The notes: generated by a model not told the origin, from the letters alone. Counted from the first letter of the stretch, positions 27,913 through 37,284 are shown. The stretch: 64,000 nucleotides of DNA from Nocardia spumae (GCF_020733635.1 NZ_JAJFZL010000001.1:5952001-6016000); one strand, 5' to 3'. Made by a program: numbers and translations.

Positions 27913-29694
27913 ATGAGTGAATCCCGGATTCAGGAACACCGCTACGACGTCGTGATCGTCGGTGCCGGTGGCGCGGGGATGCGGGCCGCGATCGAGGCCG
28001 GCCCCCGGGTCCGCACCGCTGTGCTGACCAAGCTGTACCCGACCCGTAGCCACACCGGCGCCGCCCAGGGCGGTATGTGCGCCGCACTGGCCAACGTCGA
28101 GGAAGACAACTGGGAGTGGCACACCTTCGACACCGTCAAGGGTGGTGACTACCTGGTCGACCAGGACGCCGCGGAGATCATGGCCAAGGAGGCCATCGAC
28201 GCGGTGCTCGACCTGGAGAAGATGGGCCTGCCGTTCAACCGGACGCCCGAAGGCAAGATCGACCAGCGCCGCTTCGGTGGTCACACCCGTGATCACGGTA
28301 AGGCTCCCGTGCGCCGCGCGTGCTACGCCGCCGACCGCACCGGCCACATGATCCTGCAGACGCTCTACCAGAACTGCGTCAAGCACGACGTCGAGTTCTA
28401 CAACGAGTTCTACGTGCTCGACCTGGTGATGAGCGAGACCGAGCGCGGTTCGGTGGCCACCGGTGTGGTCGCCTACGAGCTGGCCACCGGTGAGATCCAC
28501 GTCTTCCACGCGAAGTCGATCATCTTCGCCACCGGCGGTTCCGGCCGCATGTACAAGACCACCTCCAACGCGCACACGCTGACCGGCGACGGTATGGCGA
28601 TCGTGTTCCGCAAGGGACTGCCGCTGGAGGACATGGAATTCCACCAGTTCCATCCGACAGGTTTGGCCGGTCTGGGCATTCTCATCTCCGAGGCCGTCCG
28701 CGGTGAGGGCGGCATCCTGCGCAACGCCTCCGGTGAGCGCTTCATGGAACGCTACGCCCCCACCATCAAGGACCTCGCGCCCCGCGACATCGTGGCACGA
28801 TCCATGGTCAAGGAGGTCCTCGAGGGGCGCGGTGGCGGCCCGAACAAGGACTACGTCTTCATCGACGTGACCCACCTCGGCGAGGACGTGCTCGAGGAGA
28901 AGCTGCCCGACATCACCGAGTTCTCCCGCACCTACCTGGGTGTGGACCCGGTGAAGGAGCCGGTGCCGGTCATGCCGACCTGTCACTACGTGATGGGTGG
29001 TATCCCGACCCGGATCCGCGGCGAGGTGCTGCGCAACAACACCGACGTGGTCCCCGGCCTGTACGCCGCCGGTGAGTGCGCCTGCGTGTCGGTGCACGGC
29101 TCGAACCGCCTGGGCACCAACTCGCTGCTCGACATCAACGTCTTCGGCCGCCGGTCCGGTATCGCCGCCGCCGAGTACGCCGATCGCACCGAATTCGTCG
29201 AGCTGCCGGAGAACCCGGCGCAGATGGTGCAGGACTGGCTGGCGCTGCTGCTGAGCGACCACGGCAACGAGCGGGTCGCCGACATCCGGACCGACCTGCA
29301 GGTCACCATGGACGCCAACGCCGCGGTGTTCCGCACCGAGGAGACCCTCAAGACGGCGCTGACCGACATCCACGCGCTCAAGGAGCGCTACCAGCACATC
29401 ACCGTGCAGGACAAGGGCAAGCGCTACAACAGCGATCTGCTCGAGGCCGTCGAGCTCGGCTTCCTGCTGGAGCTGGCCGAGGTCACCGTCGTGGGCGCGC
29501 TCAACCGCAAGGAATCGCGCGGCGGCCACGCCCGCGAGGACTACCCCGACCGCGACGACGTCAACTTCATGCGCCACACCATGGCGTACAAGCAGGTCGA
29601 AGCAGGTAAGCCGGCGGAGCTGATCGCCGACATCCAGCTCGACTTCAAGCCGGTCGTGCAGACCCGTTACGAGCCGATGGAGCGTAAGTACTGA
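27913..29694 (+). CDS. sdhA: Succinate dehydrogenase flavoprotein subunit
   Basis: 593 residues; oxidises succinate to fumarate in the TCA cycle using covalently bound FAD. FAD motif VGAGGAGMRAAIEAG, the flavinylated His in RSHTGAAQGGMCAAL, substrate-site HPTGLAGLGILISE and RxxHYVMGG-equivalent PTCHYVMGGIPTR are present, and the active-site Arg region RGEGGILRNASGERFMERY is intact. The next gene starts on its last base (TGATG). Confidence 0.96.
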   Translation: MSESRIQEHRYDVVIVGAGGAGMRAAIEAGPRVRTAVLTKLYPTRSHTGAAQGGMCAALANVEEDNWEWHTFDTVKGGDYLVDQDAAEIMAKEAIDAVLDLEKMGLPFNRTPEGKIDQRRFGGHTRDHGKAPVRRACYAADRTGHMILQTLYQNCVKHDVEFYNEFYVLDLVMSETERGSVATGVVAYELATGEIHVFHAKSIIFATGGSGRMYKTTSNAHTLTGDGMAIVFRKGLPLEDMEFHQFHPTGLAGLGILISEAVRGEGGILRNASGERFMERYAPTIKDLAPRDIVARSMVKEVLEGRGGGPNKDYVFIDVTHLGEDVLEEKLPDITEFSRTYLGVDPVKEPVPVMPTCHYVMGGIPTRIRGEVLRNNTDVVPGLYAAGECACVSVHGSNRLGTNSLLDINVFGRRSGIAAAEYADRTEFVELPENPAQMVQDWLALLLSDHGNERVADIRTDLQVTMDANAAVFRTEETLKTALTDIHALKERYQHITVQDKGKRYNSDLLEAVELGFLLELAEVTVVGALNRKESRGGHAREDYPDRDDVNFMRHTMAYKQVEAGKPAELIADIQLDFKPVVQTRYEPMERKY

Positions 29695-30467
29695 TGACTG
29701 CTGTAGCCGAAGCCCCCGCCGGGCAGAAGCCGGCCCCGGTGCCGGACGGGTCGACCATGGTGACCGTCAAGATCGCCAGGTTCAACCCCGAGGACGACAA
29801 GGGCGCGCACTGGGATTCCTTCCAGGTTCCGGTGCTGCCCACCGACCGTTTCCTCAATGTGCTCATGTACATCAAGTCCTACCTGGACGGCACACTCACC
29901 TTCCGGCGCTCCTGCGCGCACGGCGTCTGTGGTTCCGACGCCATGCGGGTCAACGGCGTCAACCGGTTGGCGTGCAAGGTGCTGATGCGCGACATGCTGC
30001 CCAAGAACGGCAAGGAGCTCACCGTCACCGTCGAGCCGATCCGCGGCCTGCCCGTGGAGAAGGACCTCGTGGTGAACATGGAGCCGTTCTTCGACGCGTT
30101 CCGCGCGGTGAAGCCGTACCTGATCACCCACGGCAACGAGCCCACCCGCGAACGCATCCAGTCCCAGACCGACCGGCACCGCTTCGATGACACCACCAAG
30201 TGCATCCTGTGTGCCTGCTGCACCACCTCGTGCCCGGTGTACTGGAACGACGGCAGCTATTTCGGCCCGGCCGCGATCGTGAACGCGCACCGCTTCATCT
30301 TCGACAGCCGTGACGAGGGCGCCCGCGAACGCCTCGACATCCTCAACGACGTCGAGGGCGTGTGGCGCTGCCGCACCACCTTCAACTGCACCGACGCGTG
30401 CCCTCGCGGCATCGAGGTCACCAAGGCCATCCAGGAAGTCAAGCGCGCACTGCTGTTCGCTCGCTGA
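29694..30467 (+). CDS. sdhB: Succinate dehydrogenase iron-sulfur subunit
   Basis: 257 residues, electron wire from FAD to quinone. The [2Fe-2S] region SCAHGVCGSDAMRVNGVNRLACK uses Asp in place of one Cys, as in other actinobacteria. CILCACCTTSCPVYW and CRTTFNCTDACPRGI supply the [4Fe-4S] and [3Fe-4S] ligands. Last gene of the operon, followed after 30 bp by a strong hairpin. Confidence 0.96.
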   Translation: MTAVAEAPAGQKPAPVPDGSTMVTVKIARFNPEDDKGAHWDSFQVPVLPTDRFLNVLMYIKSYLDGTLTFRRSCAHGVCGSDAMRVNGVNRLACKVLMRDMLPKNGKELTVTVEPIRGLPVEKDLVVNMEPFFDAFRAVKPYLITHGNEPTRERIQSQTDRHRFDDTTKCILCACCTTSCPVYWNDGSYFGPAAIVNAHRFIFDSRDEGARERLDILNDVEGVWRCRTTFNCTDACPRGIEVTKAIQEVKRALLFAR

Positions 30468-30497
30468 TTCCGGCCGACAGGAAACACCTCCGGGTCG

Positions 30498-30543
30498 TAT
30501 GCGAAAGCCGTCCGCATCGTTCGATGCGGGCGGCTTTCGTATA
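30498..30543 (+). terminator. sdhCDAB terminator hairpin
   Basis: A 21-bp stem (arms 30498-30518 and 30523-30543) with two G-U wobble pairs closes on the loop GTTC. The stem includes CGAAAGCCG on the left and CGGCTTTCG on the right. It begins 30 nt after the sdhB stop. No U-tract is present. Confidence 0.85.
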
Positions 30544-30615
30544 CCCAACTAGGCAATTTGCTCAGTTTGCCGGGTGTTTGTTGTCGGGTCGGGAAAGTGG
30601 TGCTTGCCTTGAGGC

Positions 30616-31500
30616 ATGTTCAGCGAAGGTCAGTTGTACTCGCCGGTGACCACGGGCAGTGACGGCGATGTCACGGTGCATCTGAGTGACGAGCACCCCG
30701 GGGTGCACGACGCGCAGTATCGGGCACGGCGGAATGCCATCGCGGCGCTGGCACTGGACTATCGGGCGGGTGAACCGTTGCCGCGGGTCGAGTACACCGA
30801 GTCCGAGCAGCAGGTGTGGCGAATCGTCTCCGCCGAACTGACCCGCAAACACCGCGCGTACGCATCGGCCGAGGTGCTCGCCGGTCAGCAGCGCCTGGAC
30901 CTGCCCGCCGATCACATTCCCCAACTGGACGAGGTCACCGCGAAACTGGTGCCGCTCAGCGGTTTTCGCTACGTCCCGGCGGCCGGGCTGGTGCCGCTGC
31001 GGGAGTTCTTCGGCTCCTTCGCCGATCGGACCTTCCACTCCACCCAGTACATCCGCCACCATTCCGCGCCGCTCTACACCCCGGAACCGGATTCGATCCA
31101 CGAAATCATCGGCCATGCCAATCAATTGGCGTCGCCGCGCTTCGCCGCCATCTACGCCGAGGTCGGCGCGGCGGTGGCGCGGCTCGAAACCGAGATGGCC
31201 CTGAAATTCCTCGCCGACGTGTTCTGGTTCTCGATGGAATTCGGTGTGGTCCGGGAGCGGGGCGAAGTGCGTTGTTACGGTGCGGGTCTGCTCTCGTCCT
31301 TCGGTGAGATCGAGGAGTTCCGGCAGGCTCGGTTACGCCCGTTGAACATCCACGAGATGGGCACCGCGAACTACGACATCACCCACTATCAGCCGATTCT
31401 GTATTGCGCGGAATCGATTTCGGAGATCGAGGATGTAGTCGGCGGCTTCTTCGCGACGATGACCGACGACGTGGTGGCCGGGCTGTCGGCCTCCCACTGA
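30616..31500 (+). CDS. phhA: Aromatic amino acid hydroxylase (phenylalanine 4-monooxygenase-like)
   Basis: 294 residues, biopterin- and Fe(II)-dependent hydroxylase; the expected reaction is phenylalanine to tyrosine. The iron ligands are HEIIGH (both His) and Glu in FWFSMEFGVV, with the pterin loop GFRYVPAAGLVPLREFF and the substrate region FHSTQYIRHHS preceding them. It has the length of the bacterial monodomain enzyme with no regulatory ACT domain. The ribosome site is poor (GAGG one base from the ATG), so the start is less sure. It lies alone between the sdh terminator and a convergent tetR gene. Confidence 0.88.
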   Translation: MFSEGQLYSPVTTGSDGDVTVHLSDEHPGVHDAQYRARRNAIAALALDYRAGEPLPRVEYTESEQQVWRIVSAELTRKHRAYASAEVLAGQQRLDLPADHIPQLDEVTAKLVPLSGFRYVPAAGLVPLREFFGSFADRTFHSTQYIRHHSAPLYTPEPDSIHEIIGHANQLASPRFAAIYAEVGAAVARLETEMALKFLADVFWFSMEFGVVRERGEVRCYGAGLLSSFGEIEEFRQARLRPLNIHEMGTANYDITHYQPILYCAESISEIEDVVGGFFATMTDDVVAGLSASH

Positions 31501-31505
31501 TCGGA

Positions 31506-32147
31506 TCAGTCCGTCTCGGCGGCCGGGCGAAGCGGCATTCCCGCCTCCAGGAACGCGATGATCCGATCCACCTTGTCCAGGTCGAGTCCCTCGCGCCCGA
31601 AGGCGGTCATCATCGCCCCGATCATCGCACCGCAGAAGGTGCGGACCTCGAAATCGTCCTGCGCGCGCCCGATCCGGCGCGCGAGCAGTCCGGCGATCAG
31701 GTCGACATTGCGTTCGGTCTCCCGCATGATCACGCTGCGCAGTTCGGGCTCGTTGTAGATCAACCGCATCCGATCCTGTTCGAACTGCCAATCCTGCGGG
31801 TCCAGCTCACGGAAGGTATCCCGCATGGCCTGCCGGAATGCCGCCAGCGGCGTCAGCTCCGGCGGCTGCGATTCGATGGCCCGGATCATGATGGGATCGA
31901 GATCGTCGGCCAGCACCAGCTGTTCTTTGGACGGAAAGTAGCGGAAGAAGGTGCTGGGCGAGATATCGGCGGCCTCGGCGATCTGCTCGACCGTGGTCGC
32001 CGCGTATCCCTGCCGCTGGAACAGGGCCAACGCCTCGGTGCGGATCGTGCGGCGGGTGCGCTGTTTCTTGCGCTCGCGCAGACCCATCCGGGGCGACGCG
32101 GTCGCTCCGGAATGGGCCCGTGCGGGTACCTTCGACTCAGCCGACAT
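31506..32147 (-). CDS. TetR-family regulator of the adjacent DHA2 exporter
   Basis: 213 residues. Helix-turn-helix in residues of about 25-70: RRTIRTEALALFQRQGYAATTVEQIAEAADISPSTFFRYF, then a ligand-binding domain with an ERNVDLIAGLLARR helix. Start ATG 32147 overlaps the stop of the MFS gene by 11 bp, so the regulator is translated from the exporter's message and likely represses that same promoter (operator candidate at 33739-33760). Convergent with phhA across 5 bp. Confidence 0.85.
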   Translation of the reverse strand: MSAESKVPARAHSGATASPRMGLRERKKQRTRRTIRTEALALFQRQGYAATTVEQIAEAADISPSTFFRYFPSKEQLVLADDLDPIMIRAIESQPPELTPLAAFRQAMRDTFRELDPQDWQFEQDRMRLIYNEPELRSVIMRETERNVDLIAGLLARRIGRAQDDFEVRTFCGAMIGAMMTAFGREGLDLDKVDRIIAFLEAGMPLRPAAETD

Positions 32148-33690
32148 GCACCGATTGTCCCGCATCGACGCGCGGTCGCGAGGCCGCCTCCCCGCCTCGT
32201 GTGCAGATCGCGGCCAGTACCGCGGCCAGCGCGCACACCCCGGCACACAGCCACAGCATCGCGCCCATCCCGGATACGAAGGCCGACTGCACCTGTTCGA
32301 GCAGGGCCGGGTTACCGGTCGACCGCGCGACGGCGACCCCGGCGTTCACACCGTCGGAGATCGGCTCGTGGTTGTAGGAGCCCAGATCGGCGCGATACCG
32401 CGTGGCCAGCACGGTGCCGAGGATCGCTACGCCGATCGTGCCGCCGGCCTGCCGCAGCGCCTGGATCAGCGCCGAACCGGAACCGGCTCGCTCGGCGCTC
32501 AGCTCACCCATCGCCATCCCCATACCGGCGGGCATCACCAGTCCCATCCCGAAGCCGAGGACGGTGGTCCAGGCCGCGGTGTAACCGTATCCGCTGCTCA
32601 CCTCGGTCATCGCGCCCATCGCCAGGCCGGCGCCGAGGATCAGGAAGCCGACGGTCAGCACGACGCGCGCCCCCAGTGCGGGCAGCAACTTGTCGACCGC
32701 GCGGGTCCCGACGACGAGGCCGCCGATCAGTGGCAGCAACCGCAGACCGCTGCCGAGCGTGTCGACGCCCAGTACCGCCTGGAAGTACTGCGGAACGGTG
32801 AAGAACATCCCGAACATCGCGAAGTTCACGAAGACGGAATAGGCGGTGCCCCAACTGAATCCGCGGTTGGCGAACAGCCCCACGTCGACCAGCGGATGTT
32901 CGGCCCGCCGCTGCCACCAGACGAACGAACCCAGGAGCGCGATACCGGCGATCACCGCCGCCCAGGCCGGACCGTCACCCCAGCCCTGTTCACCGAACCG
33001 GATGAAGCCGTAGGTGAATCCCAGCATCCCGGTGGCCGACAGCACCACTCCCGGCAGATCGATCGTGAACGTCCGCTCCCCCCGGGTCTCCGGCACCAGG
33101 ACCGCGACCGCGATCAGTCCGACGATCACCAGGGGAACATTGATGAGGAATACCGAGCCCCACCAGAAGTGCTGGAGCAGCCAGCCGCCCACGATCGGTC
33201 CCAGCGGCAACCCCAGCGCGGTGGAGCTGACCCAGATCGTCAGCGCGCGTTGCCGTTCGGCCTGATCGGGGAACAAGCTGGGCAGGACCGCCATCGACAG
33301 CGGCATCATCGCGGCCGCCGCGATACCGAGAACGGCGCGCGCCGAGATCAGCATTCCCGACGAGGTCGCCAGCGCGCACCACAGCGAGGCTCCGCCGAAG
33401 ACCACGAGCGCGCCCAGCAGGAACTTCTTGCGGCCGTACCGGTCTCCCAGCGCGCCCGCGGGCAGCATCAGCGCGGCCAGCGCCAGCGTGTAGGCGGTGG
33501 TGAACCATTGCAGCGCCGCGGTATTCGCATGCAGGTCGATGGCCATCGTCGGCAGGGCGACCACCAGCACCGTGGTGTCCAGGCCGATCGTGAGCATCGC
33601 CAGCGCGAGCGCCCCCAGGGCGAGCCAGCGTGTCGTGCCGTTCGCCGCCCCGTCTTTCGCGGGTGGCGCGGCAGTCGATTCAGACGTCAT
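32137..33690 (-). CDS. MFS multidrug exporter, DHA2 (EmrB/QacA) family
   Basis: About 517 residues, 14 transmembrane helices. Motif A in GALGDRYGRKKFLLGAL, the DHA2 helix LDTTVLVVALPTMAIDLHAN and motif C (GLPLGPIVGGWLLQ) are visible. Exports drugs or metabolites with the proton gradient. ATG 33690 has GGGGATCGG upstream; ATG 33717 gives a 9-residue longer form. The overlap with the downstream tetR gene marks a self-regulated efflux unit. Confidence 0.9.
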   Translation of the reverse strand: MTSESTAAPPAKDGAANGTTRWLALGALALAMLTIGLDTTVLVVALPTMAIDLHANTAALQWFTTAYTLALAALMLPAGALGDRYGRKKFLLGALVVFGGASLWCALATSSGMLISARAVLGIAAAAMMPLSMAVLPSLFPDQAERQRALTIWVSSTALGLPLGPIVGGWLLQHFWWGSVFLINVPLVIVGLIAVAVLVPETRGERTFTIDLPGVVLSATGMLGFTYGFIRFGEQGWGDGPAWAAVIAGIALLGSFVWWQRRAEHPLVDVGLFANRGFSWGTAYSVFVNFAMFGMFFTVPQYFQAVLGVDTLGSGLRLLPLIGGLVVGTRAVDKLLPALGARVVLTVGFLILGAGLAMGAMTEVSSGYGYTAAWTTVLGFGMGLVMPAGMGMAMGELSAERAGSGSALIQALRQAGGTIGVAILGTVLATRYRADLGSYNHEPISDGVNAGVAVARSTGNPALLEQVQSAFVSGMGAMLWLCAGVCALAAVLAAICTRGGEAASRPRVDAGQSVHVG

Positions 33691-33738
33691 TCGCGATCCC
33701 GATCCCCGCAAGTTCATGACATGTCCGTTCAGTTGATT

Positions 33739-33760
33739 GTCACTAGTTTTTGATAGTAAC
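33739..33760. promoter_or_regulatory. Candidate TetR operator overlapping the exporter promoter
   Basis: GTCACTA, 8 nt, TAGTAAC: 7-bp arms with one mismatch. On the minus strand a TACTAT -10 (33758 to 33753) lies inside it, and TTGACA (33783 to 33778) lies 19 nt upstream as a possible -35. The site is just before the MFS start, where autorepression by the co-transcribed TetR would act. Confidence 0.4.
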
Positions 33761-33837
33761 TCTCATTTAATGGTCGATGTCAATACCCAGCCGCGGCAGG
33801 CGGCGACGGCACAACCGCTGAACTCCGCATAAGCTGC

Positions 33838-35154
33838 ATGGCGATGAACACCCGCACGTCCCGCACCCACCTCCGCCGAACCCGCTCACTCGCGGCCGCC
33901 GTCCTGGCGGCCGGGCTGCTGGGTGCGACCACGGTCACCGGACTCGGTGCCGCCACGGCGGCTCCCGCGCCCACCTCGGTCCCGTTCACGACGCCGAACA
34001 CCGATTCCTGCCCGAACAAGACCGCCCCGCCGCCGCCGATCGACGCCTCCGAGGTCCCCGCCCCCGGTGCGACGGCTCCGGACGCGCTGCCGATACCCTC
34101 GAAGCCGATCGGCGGCGACAAACTCGGTAACTGCGGCGTCGTGCTGCCGCAGGGCGCCCCCGCGGTTCCCGCCGATATCTCCGCGACCGCCTGGCTGGTC
34201 GCCGACCTGGACACCGGACAGGTGCTGGCCGCGAAGGACCCGCACGGCCGCTACCGGCCCGCCTCCACCATCAAGACGCTGCTGGCCGCGGTCGCACTCC
34301 CGGCGCTGGACCCGAACCAGGTGGTGGTCGGCACCCAGGACGATGCCAACGCCGACGGCACCCGCGTCGGCATCGGTCCCGGCGGGCACTACACCAACGA
34401 CCAGCTGTTCCACGCGCTGCTGATGTGCTCGGGCAACGACGCGGCGCACGCCATCGCCACCCAGCTCGGCGGCGACGAGGCCACCGTGGCCAAGATGAAC
34501 ACGATGGCGAAGCAGCTGCATGCCCTGGATACGCGCGCGGCGACCCCCTCGGGCCTGGACGGGCCCGGCATGAGCACATCGGCCTTCGATCTGGCGACGA
34601 TCTTCCGCCACGACATGCAGAACCCCACCTTCGCCACGATCATCCACACCGAGCAGTACGACTTTCCCGGCTTCCCCGCCGACCCCAGGATCCCCGACGA
34701 CAAGGATCACCCGGGCTTCCCCATCGCCAACGACAACCGCCTGCTCTACGACTACGACGGCGATCTGGGCGGGAAGACCGGCTACACCGACGACGCCCGC
34801 CAAACCTTCGTCACCGCCGCCGAACGCAATGGTCACCGCCTCGTGGTCACCCTGCTGAAGGCCGACGTACTGCCCATCCGGCCCCCCGAACAGGCCGCTC
34901 GCCTGCTGGACTACGCCTTCGCCCTGCCCGCGGGCGCGAGTGTCGGATCGCTGCCGAGCACGCAGGACGAGACGAGCAACACCAATGTGGCATTGGCCTC
35001 ACCGCCGGCGCAGAGCACGTCCGCCGAGACCACGGTGAGCACACCCTCACGCGGCCACGAGAGCCTGCGCACCGTCGGCATCATCGCCGCATTCGCGGTC
35101 GCGATCGTGCTGGGTTTGTGGGGCTGGTCACGTATCGGACGCTCGCGGCGGTAA
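33838..35154 (+). CDS. dacB1: D-alanyl-D-alanine carboxypeptidase (penicillin-binding, DacB1-like)
   Basis: 438 residues. Trims the terminal D-Ala of peptidoglycan stem peptides outside the membrane. N-terminal signal peptide (SLAAAVLAAGLLGATTVTGLGAATAA), a 60-residue Pro-rich segment, then the serine-peptidase S11 motifs: STIK (SxxK), SGN (SxN) and KTG in GGKTGYTDDAR. The C-terminus is a transmembrane anchor (IIAAFAVAIVLGLWGW) with a basic tail. Position between sdh and trpS fits Rv3330. ATG 33838 and ATG 33844 are both possible. Confidence 0.9.
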   Translation: MAMNTRTSRTHLRRTRSLAAAVLAAGLLGATTVTGLGAATAAPAPTSVPFTTPNTDSCPNKTAPPPPIDASEVPAPGATAPDALPIPSKPIGGDKLGNCGVVLPQGAPAVPADISATAWLVADLDTGQVLAAKDPHGRYRPASTIKTLLAAVALPALDPNQVVVGTQDDANADGTRVGIGPGGHYTNDQLFHALLMCSGNDAAHAIATQLGGDEATVAKMNTMAKQLHALDTRAATPSGLDGPGMSTSAFDLATIFRHDMQNPTFATIIHTEQYDFPGFPADPRIPDDKDHPGFPIANDNRLLYDYDGDLGGKTGYTDDARQTFVTAAERNGHRLVVTLLKADVLPIRPPEQAARLLDYAFALPAGASVGSLPSTQDETSNTNVALASPPAQSTSAETTVSTPSRGHESLRTVGIIAAFAVAIVLGLWGWSRIGRSRR

Positions 35155-35197
35155 GCCTGCCCGGCATACCGGCCCCGGCCTGTCCGCACATCCCGCG

Positions 35198-35383
35198 TCA
35201 GCGCGCGCTGAACCGCCGGCGGCTCTCCGGATCGCGCGCGCACCAGGGCGGGCCAGAGAGATCCTTCGAATCACGCACGCCCACATGCTTGTTCGCGAGG
35301 AAGGTGATCTCGACGCAATTCTCGGATTCGCCGCTACGACCGCTCTTGAACCACTGCGCGGTATCGGGTGCCGCGACAACGCA
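35198..35383 (-). pseudogene. Decayed DUF397-domain gene
   Basis: The minus-strand frame reads QWFKSGRSGESENCVEI and later VGVRDSKD, clear landmarks of the short DUF397 proteins that normally follow an XRE regulator. The frame begins right after a TAA (35384-35386) with no ATG, GTG or TTG before the conserved Trp, and an ATG overlapping that TAA is in another frame. The usual ending (..FTPxEWxAF) is replaced by a Pro/Arg-rich tail. No XRE gene is next to it. A remnant of a regulator pair is the simplest reading. Confidence 0.55.
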
Positions 35384-35462
35384 TTACGCGCCGGTGACCG
35401 GAACGGTGCCCCGGGCGCACGTCGCAACTGTCCGTTCCGATGACGATGCGCCGCGGTTCACG

Positions 35463-36083
35463 TCAGACCAGTTCCGGCACCCGCAAGTGGGCCAAAGCCA
35501 GTTCGAACTCGCGTACGTCGATGGCTTCGACACCCGCTTGCCTGGCGGCGTCGACGCGCAATGCCGCGGACTGCTCGCGAGTGCGCGCCATGGCCTCGGC
35601 GCTGTCGAAGGTGCTGCACGAGACGGCCCGGCCGGATGCGCGGTTGAACAGCAGGCTGGCACTGCAGAAGCCTTCGAGCTGTTCCATACCGGGCAGGATG
35701 TAGGTGCGGTACACCTCGTTGGACATCTCCAGGCGGCTCGGCTCGGTCTTGATCCAGGTCGCGCGAACACAGGCGCCGGGCATCGAACGATGGTCGCGAT
35801 GCAGGACCGCGATCTCCCATTCACCGACCTGAGCGGCGCCACCGAAGATGGTGGCCGCCCGATCACGGATCGGCAGCACTCGGTCGGCGCTGTCGTGCAT
35901 GGCGGACTCGGACTCCCAGCCGGTGGTGGCGATGCAGCGGCCGTAGAGCCGATCGACCAGCAGCGACAGCCCGGTACAGCCGGGGATTTCTTCGAGCGCG
36001 GGCATGACCTCGTCCCGCATGTGCGCAATTCCGGCGTCGATAGCGGAGGGTCGCGCCTGAATCGTGGTAGACCGCGCGAACAC
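35463..36083 (-). CDS. Tandem ABM-like (dimeric alpha/beta barrel) protein
   Basis: 206 residues made of two ferredoxin-like halves. Each half starts with a helix and '[15 protein letters not shown]' or '[13 protein letters not shown]' followed by a strand and an '[16 protein letters not shown]' helix, the layout of antibiotic-biosynthesis-monooxygenase domains. The N-terminal [19 protein letters not shown] is shared with mycobacterial proteins of this type. GTG 36083 has GGGGG 8 nt upstream. No haem or cofactor residue can be assigned; function unknown. Confidence 0.65.
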   Translation of the reverse strand: MFARSTTIQARPSAIDAGIAHMRDEVMPALEEIPGCTGLSLLVDRLYGRCIATTGWESESAMHDSADRVLPIRDRAATIFGGAAQVGEWEIAVLHRDHRSMPGACVRATWIKTEPSRLEMSNEVYRTYILPGMEQLEGFCSASLLFNRASGRAVSCSTFDSAEAMARTREQSAALRVDAARQAGVEAIDVREFELALAHLRVPELV

Positions 36084-36201
36084 GATCCACCCCCTCTCTG
36101 CTCGGGGCAGCGCCCGGCGGCGCCACCGGTGCCTTCAGCCTGCTCCGATACGGCAGCGCTGGCAATAGGGCCACGGTGGCCCGCCGGTGCGGCGGGGAGA
36201 G

Positions 36202-37281
36202 TCAGTCGTCGATTCGCAGGCGCCCTCCGTCTCCGTCACGGTGAAAGGTATCCCCGTCCAGGTCGAGACCGAATCCGGAACCGGCGGGGCGCGCCGTCAC
36301 CACCAGTTGCGGCGCATCGAACTCGAGGTTGTCCGGCAGGGTGTTCGGTGCCGTGTACTGGAGTTGCCCGGTCGGCGCGGACGATTCCTCGTCGGTGCCG
36401 CCGAAGACCTTCTTCGCGAGCTCGGTGGCATCGGACTTGAACCGCTTCTTGTCGTCCTCGGGCCCCTCGACCACCTCGTCGGCGACCTTCTCACCGAACT
36501 CGTCGACCTTGCCCTCGAACTTCTCGCGCGCCTTGGTCTTCGGGCCGCCCGGAGTGTCGGAGTCGTGGGTGTGCGGATGGTGCGCGTCGGGGCGTTTGCT
36601 GTGCTCGTCGACGCCCACCTTGCCCAGCGCACCGTGCAACGCGCCGGTGGCGGCGCTCGATACGGCGTTGTGCAGCCCCGCTTTCCCGACATCGGTGAGG
36701 CTGATTCCGTCGCGCAGGCCGAGCGCCGTCTCCCCCGCTTCCCAGGCCAGCTCCTTACCGACCCCCTTCATGAAACCCTCGAACGCCTCGATGAGGGTCT
36801 CTTCGATGATGCGCTCCAGCAGCTGCTTCAGCGCCTGCTGGATCATCGCCCGGGTCACGACCTCCGCACCCGCGGCCTCGGCCAGGCTCGCGCCCAGCGT
36901 CTCGACCGCCGTGGCCGCCGCGATCGCCAGATTGATCGCCAGCTCGACCAGCATCGCGATGATGTACAGCTTCACCGCGAGGATGAGCACCGCCATCACC
37001 CGGCAGGCGATGGCGATCGCCTTGCAGAAGGTGACCAGACCGTCCAGATCCTCGCCCGCGGTACCCCAGAACCGCTGGATCGACTCGTTGGTCCGGCCGT
37101 CGATACGGGCGAGAATCGCGGTGGTGACCGCATCACCTTCCGCACGGATCCGGGAAAGGGTGTCGCCCATGTGTTCCCAATGATCGGCCATCCGCAACAG
37201 CGCGGTTTCGTCGCATTCCGGCCACTTGCAGGCGACGATCGATGCGACCGGCTCGAGATATTCCGGTATCTCCATACCCAC
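36202..37281 (-). CDS. CpnT-N-like WXG/T7SS-associated protein without recognisable toxin domain
   Basis: 359 residues. The N-terminus (IPEYLEPVASIVACKWPECDE, then a DHWEHMGDTLSRIRAEG helix and an FWGTAGEDL turn) matches the helical N-terminal domain of CpnT-like T7SS exotoxins. A hydrophobic helical middle (AVLILAVKLYIIAMLVELAINLAIAAAT) and a GKAGLHNAVSSAATGALHGALG segment follow. The C-terminal 130 residues are charged and disordered with no nuclease, NAD-glycohydrolase or deaminase motif. GTG 37281 has AAAGG 8 nt upstream; it starts 4 bp after the WXG100 gene. Either a structural substrate or a toxin that lost its warhead. Confidence 0.6.
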   Translation of the reverse strand: MGMEIPEYLEPVASIVACKWPECDETALLRMADHWEHMGDTLSRIRAEGDAVTTAILARIDGRTNESIQRFWGTAGEDLDGLVTFCKAIAIACRVMAVLILAVKLYIIAMLVELAINLAIAAATAVETLGASLAEAAGAEVVTRAMIQQALKQLLERIIEETLIEAFEGFMKGVGKELAWEAGETALGLRDGISLTDVGKAGLHNAVSSAATGALHGALGKVGVDEHSKRPDAHHPHTHDSDTPGGPKTKAREKFEGKVDEFGEKVADEVVEGPEDDKKRFKSDATELAKKVFGGTDEESSAPTGQLQYTAPNTLPDNLEFDAPQLVVTARPAGSGFGLDLDGDTFHRDGDGGRLRIDD

Positions 37282-37284
37282 CGG

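Noticed and set aside
27445..29577. A 710-codon open frame antisense to sdhD-sdhA
   Set aside because: The opposite strand encodes unmistakable SDH subunits with all catalytic motifs. The antisense frame is His/Val/Gly/Asp-rich without motifs and is open only because of GC-rich codon bias.
34425..36440. A 671-codon plus-strand frame overlapping dacB1 and the ABM-like gene
   Set aside because: Alternate frame of dacB1 followed by antisense of the ABM-like gene; Arg/His-rich shadow.
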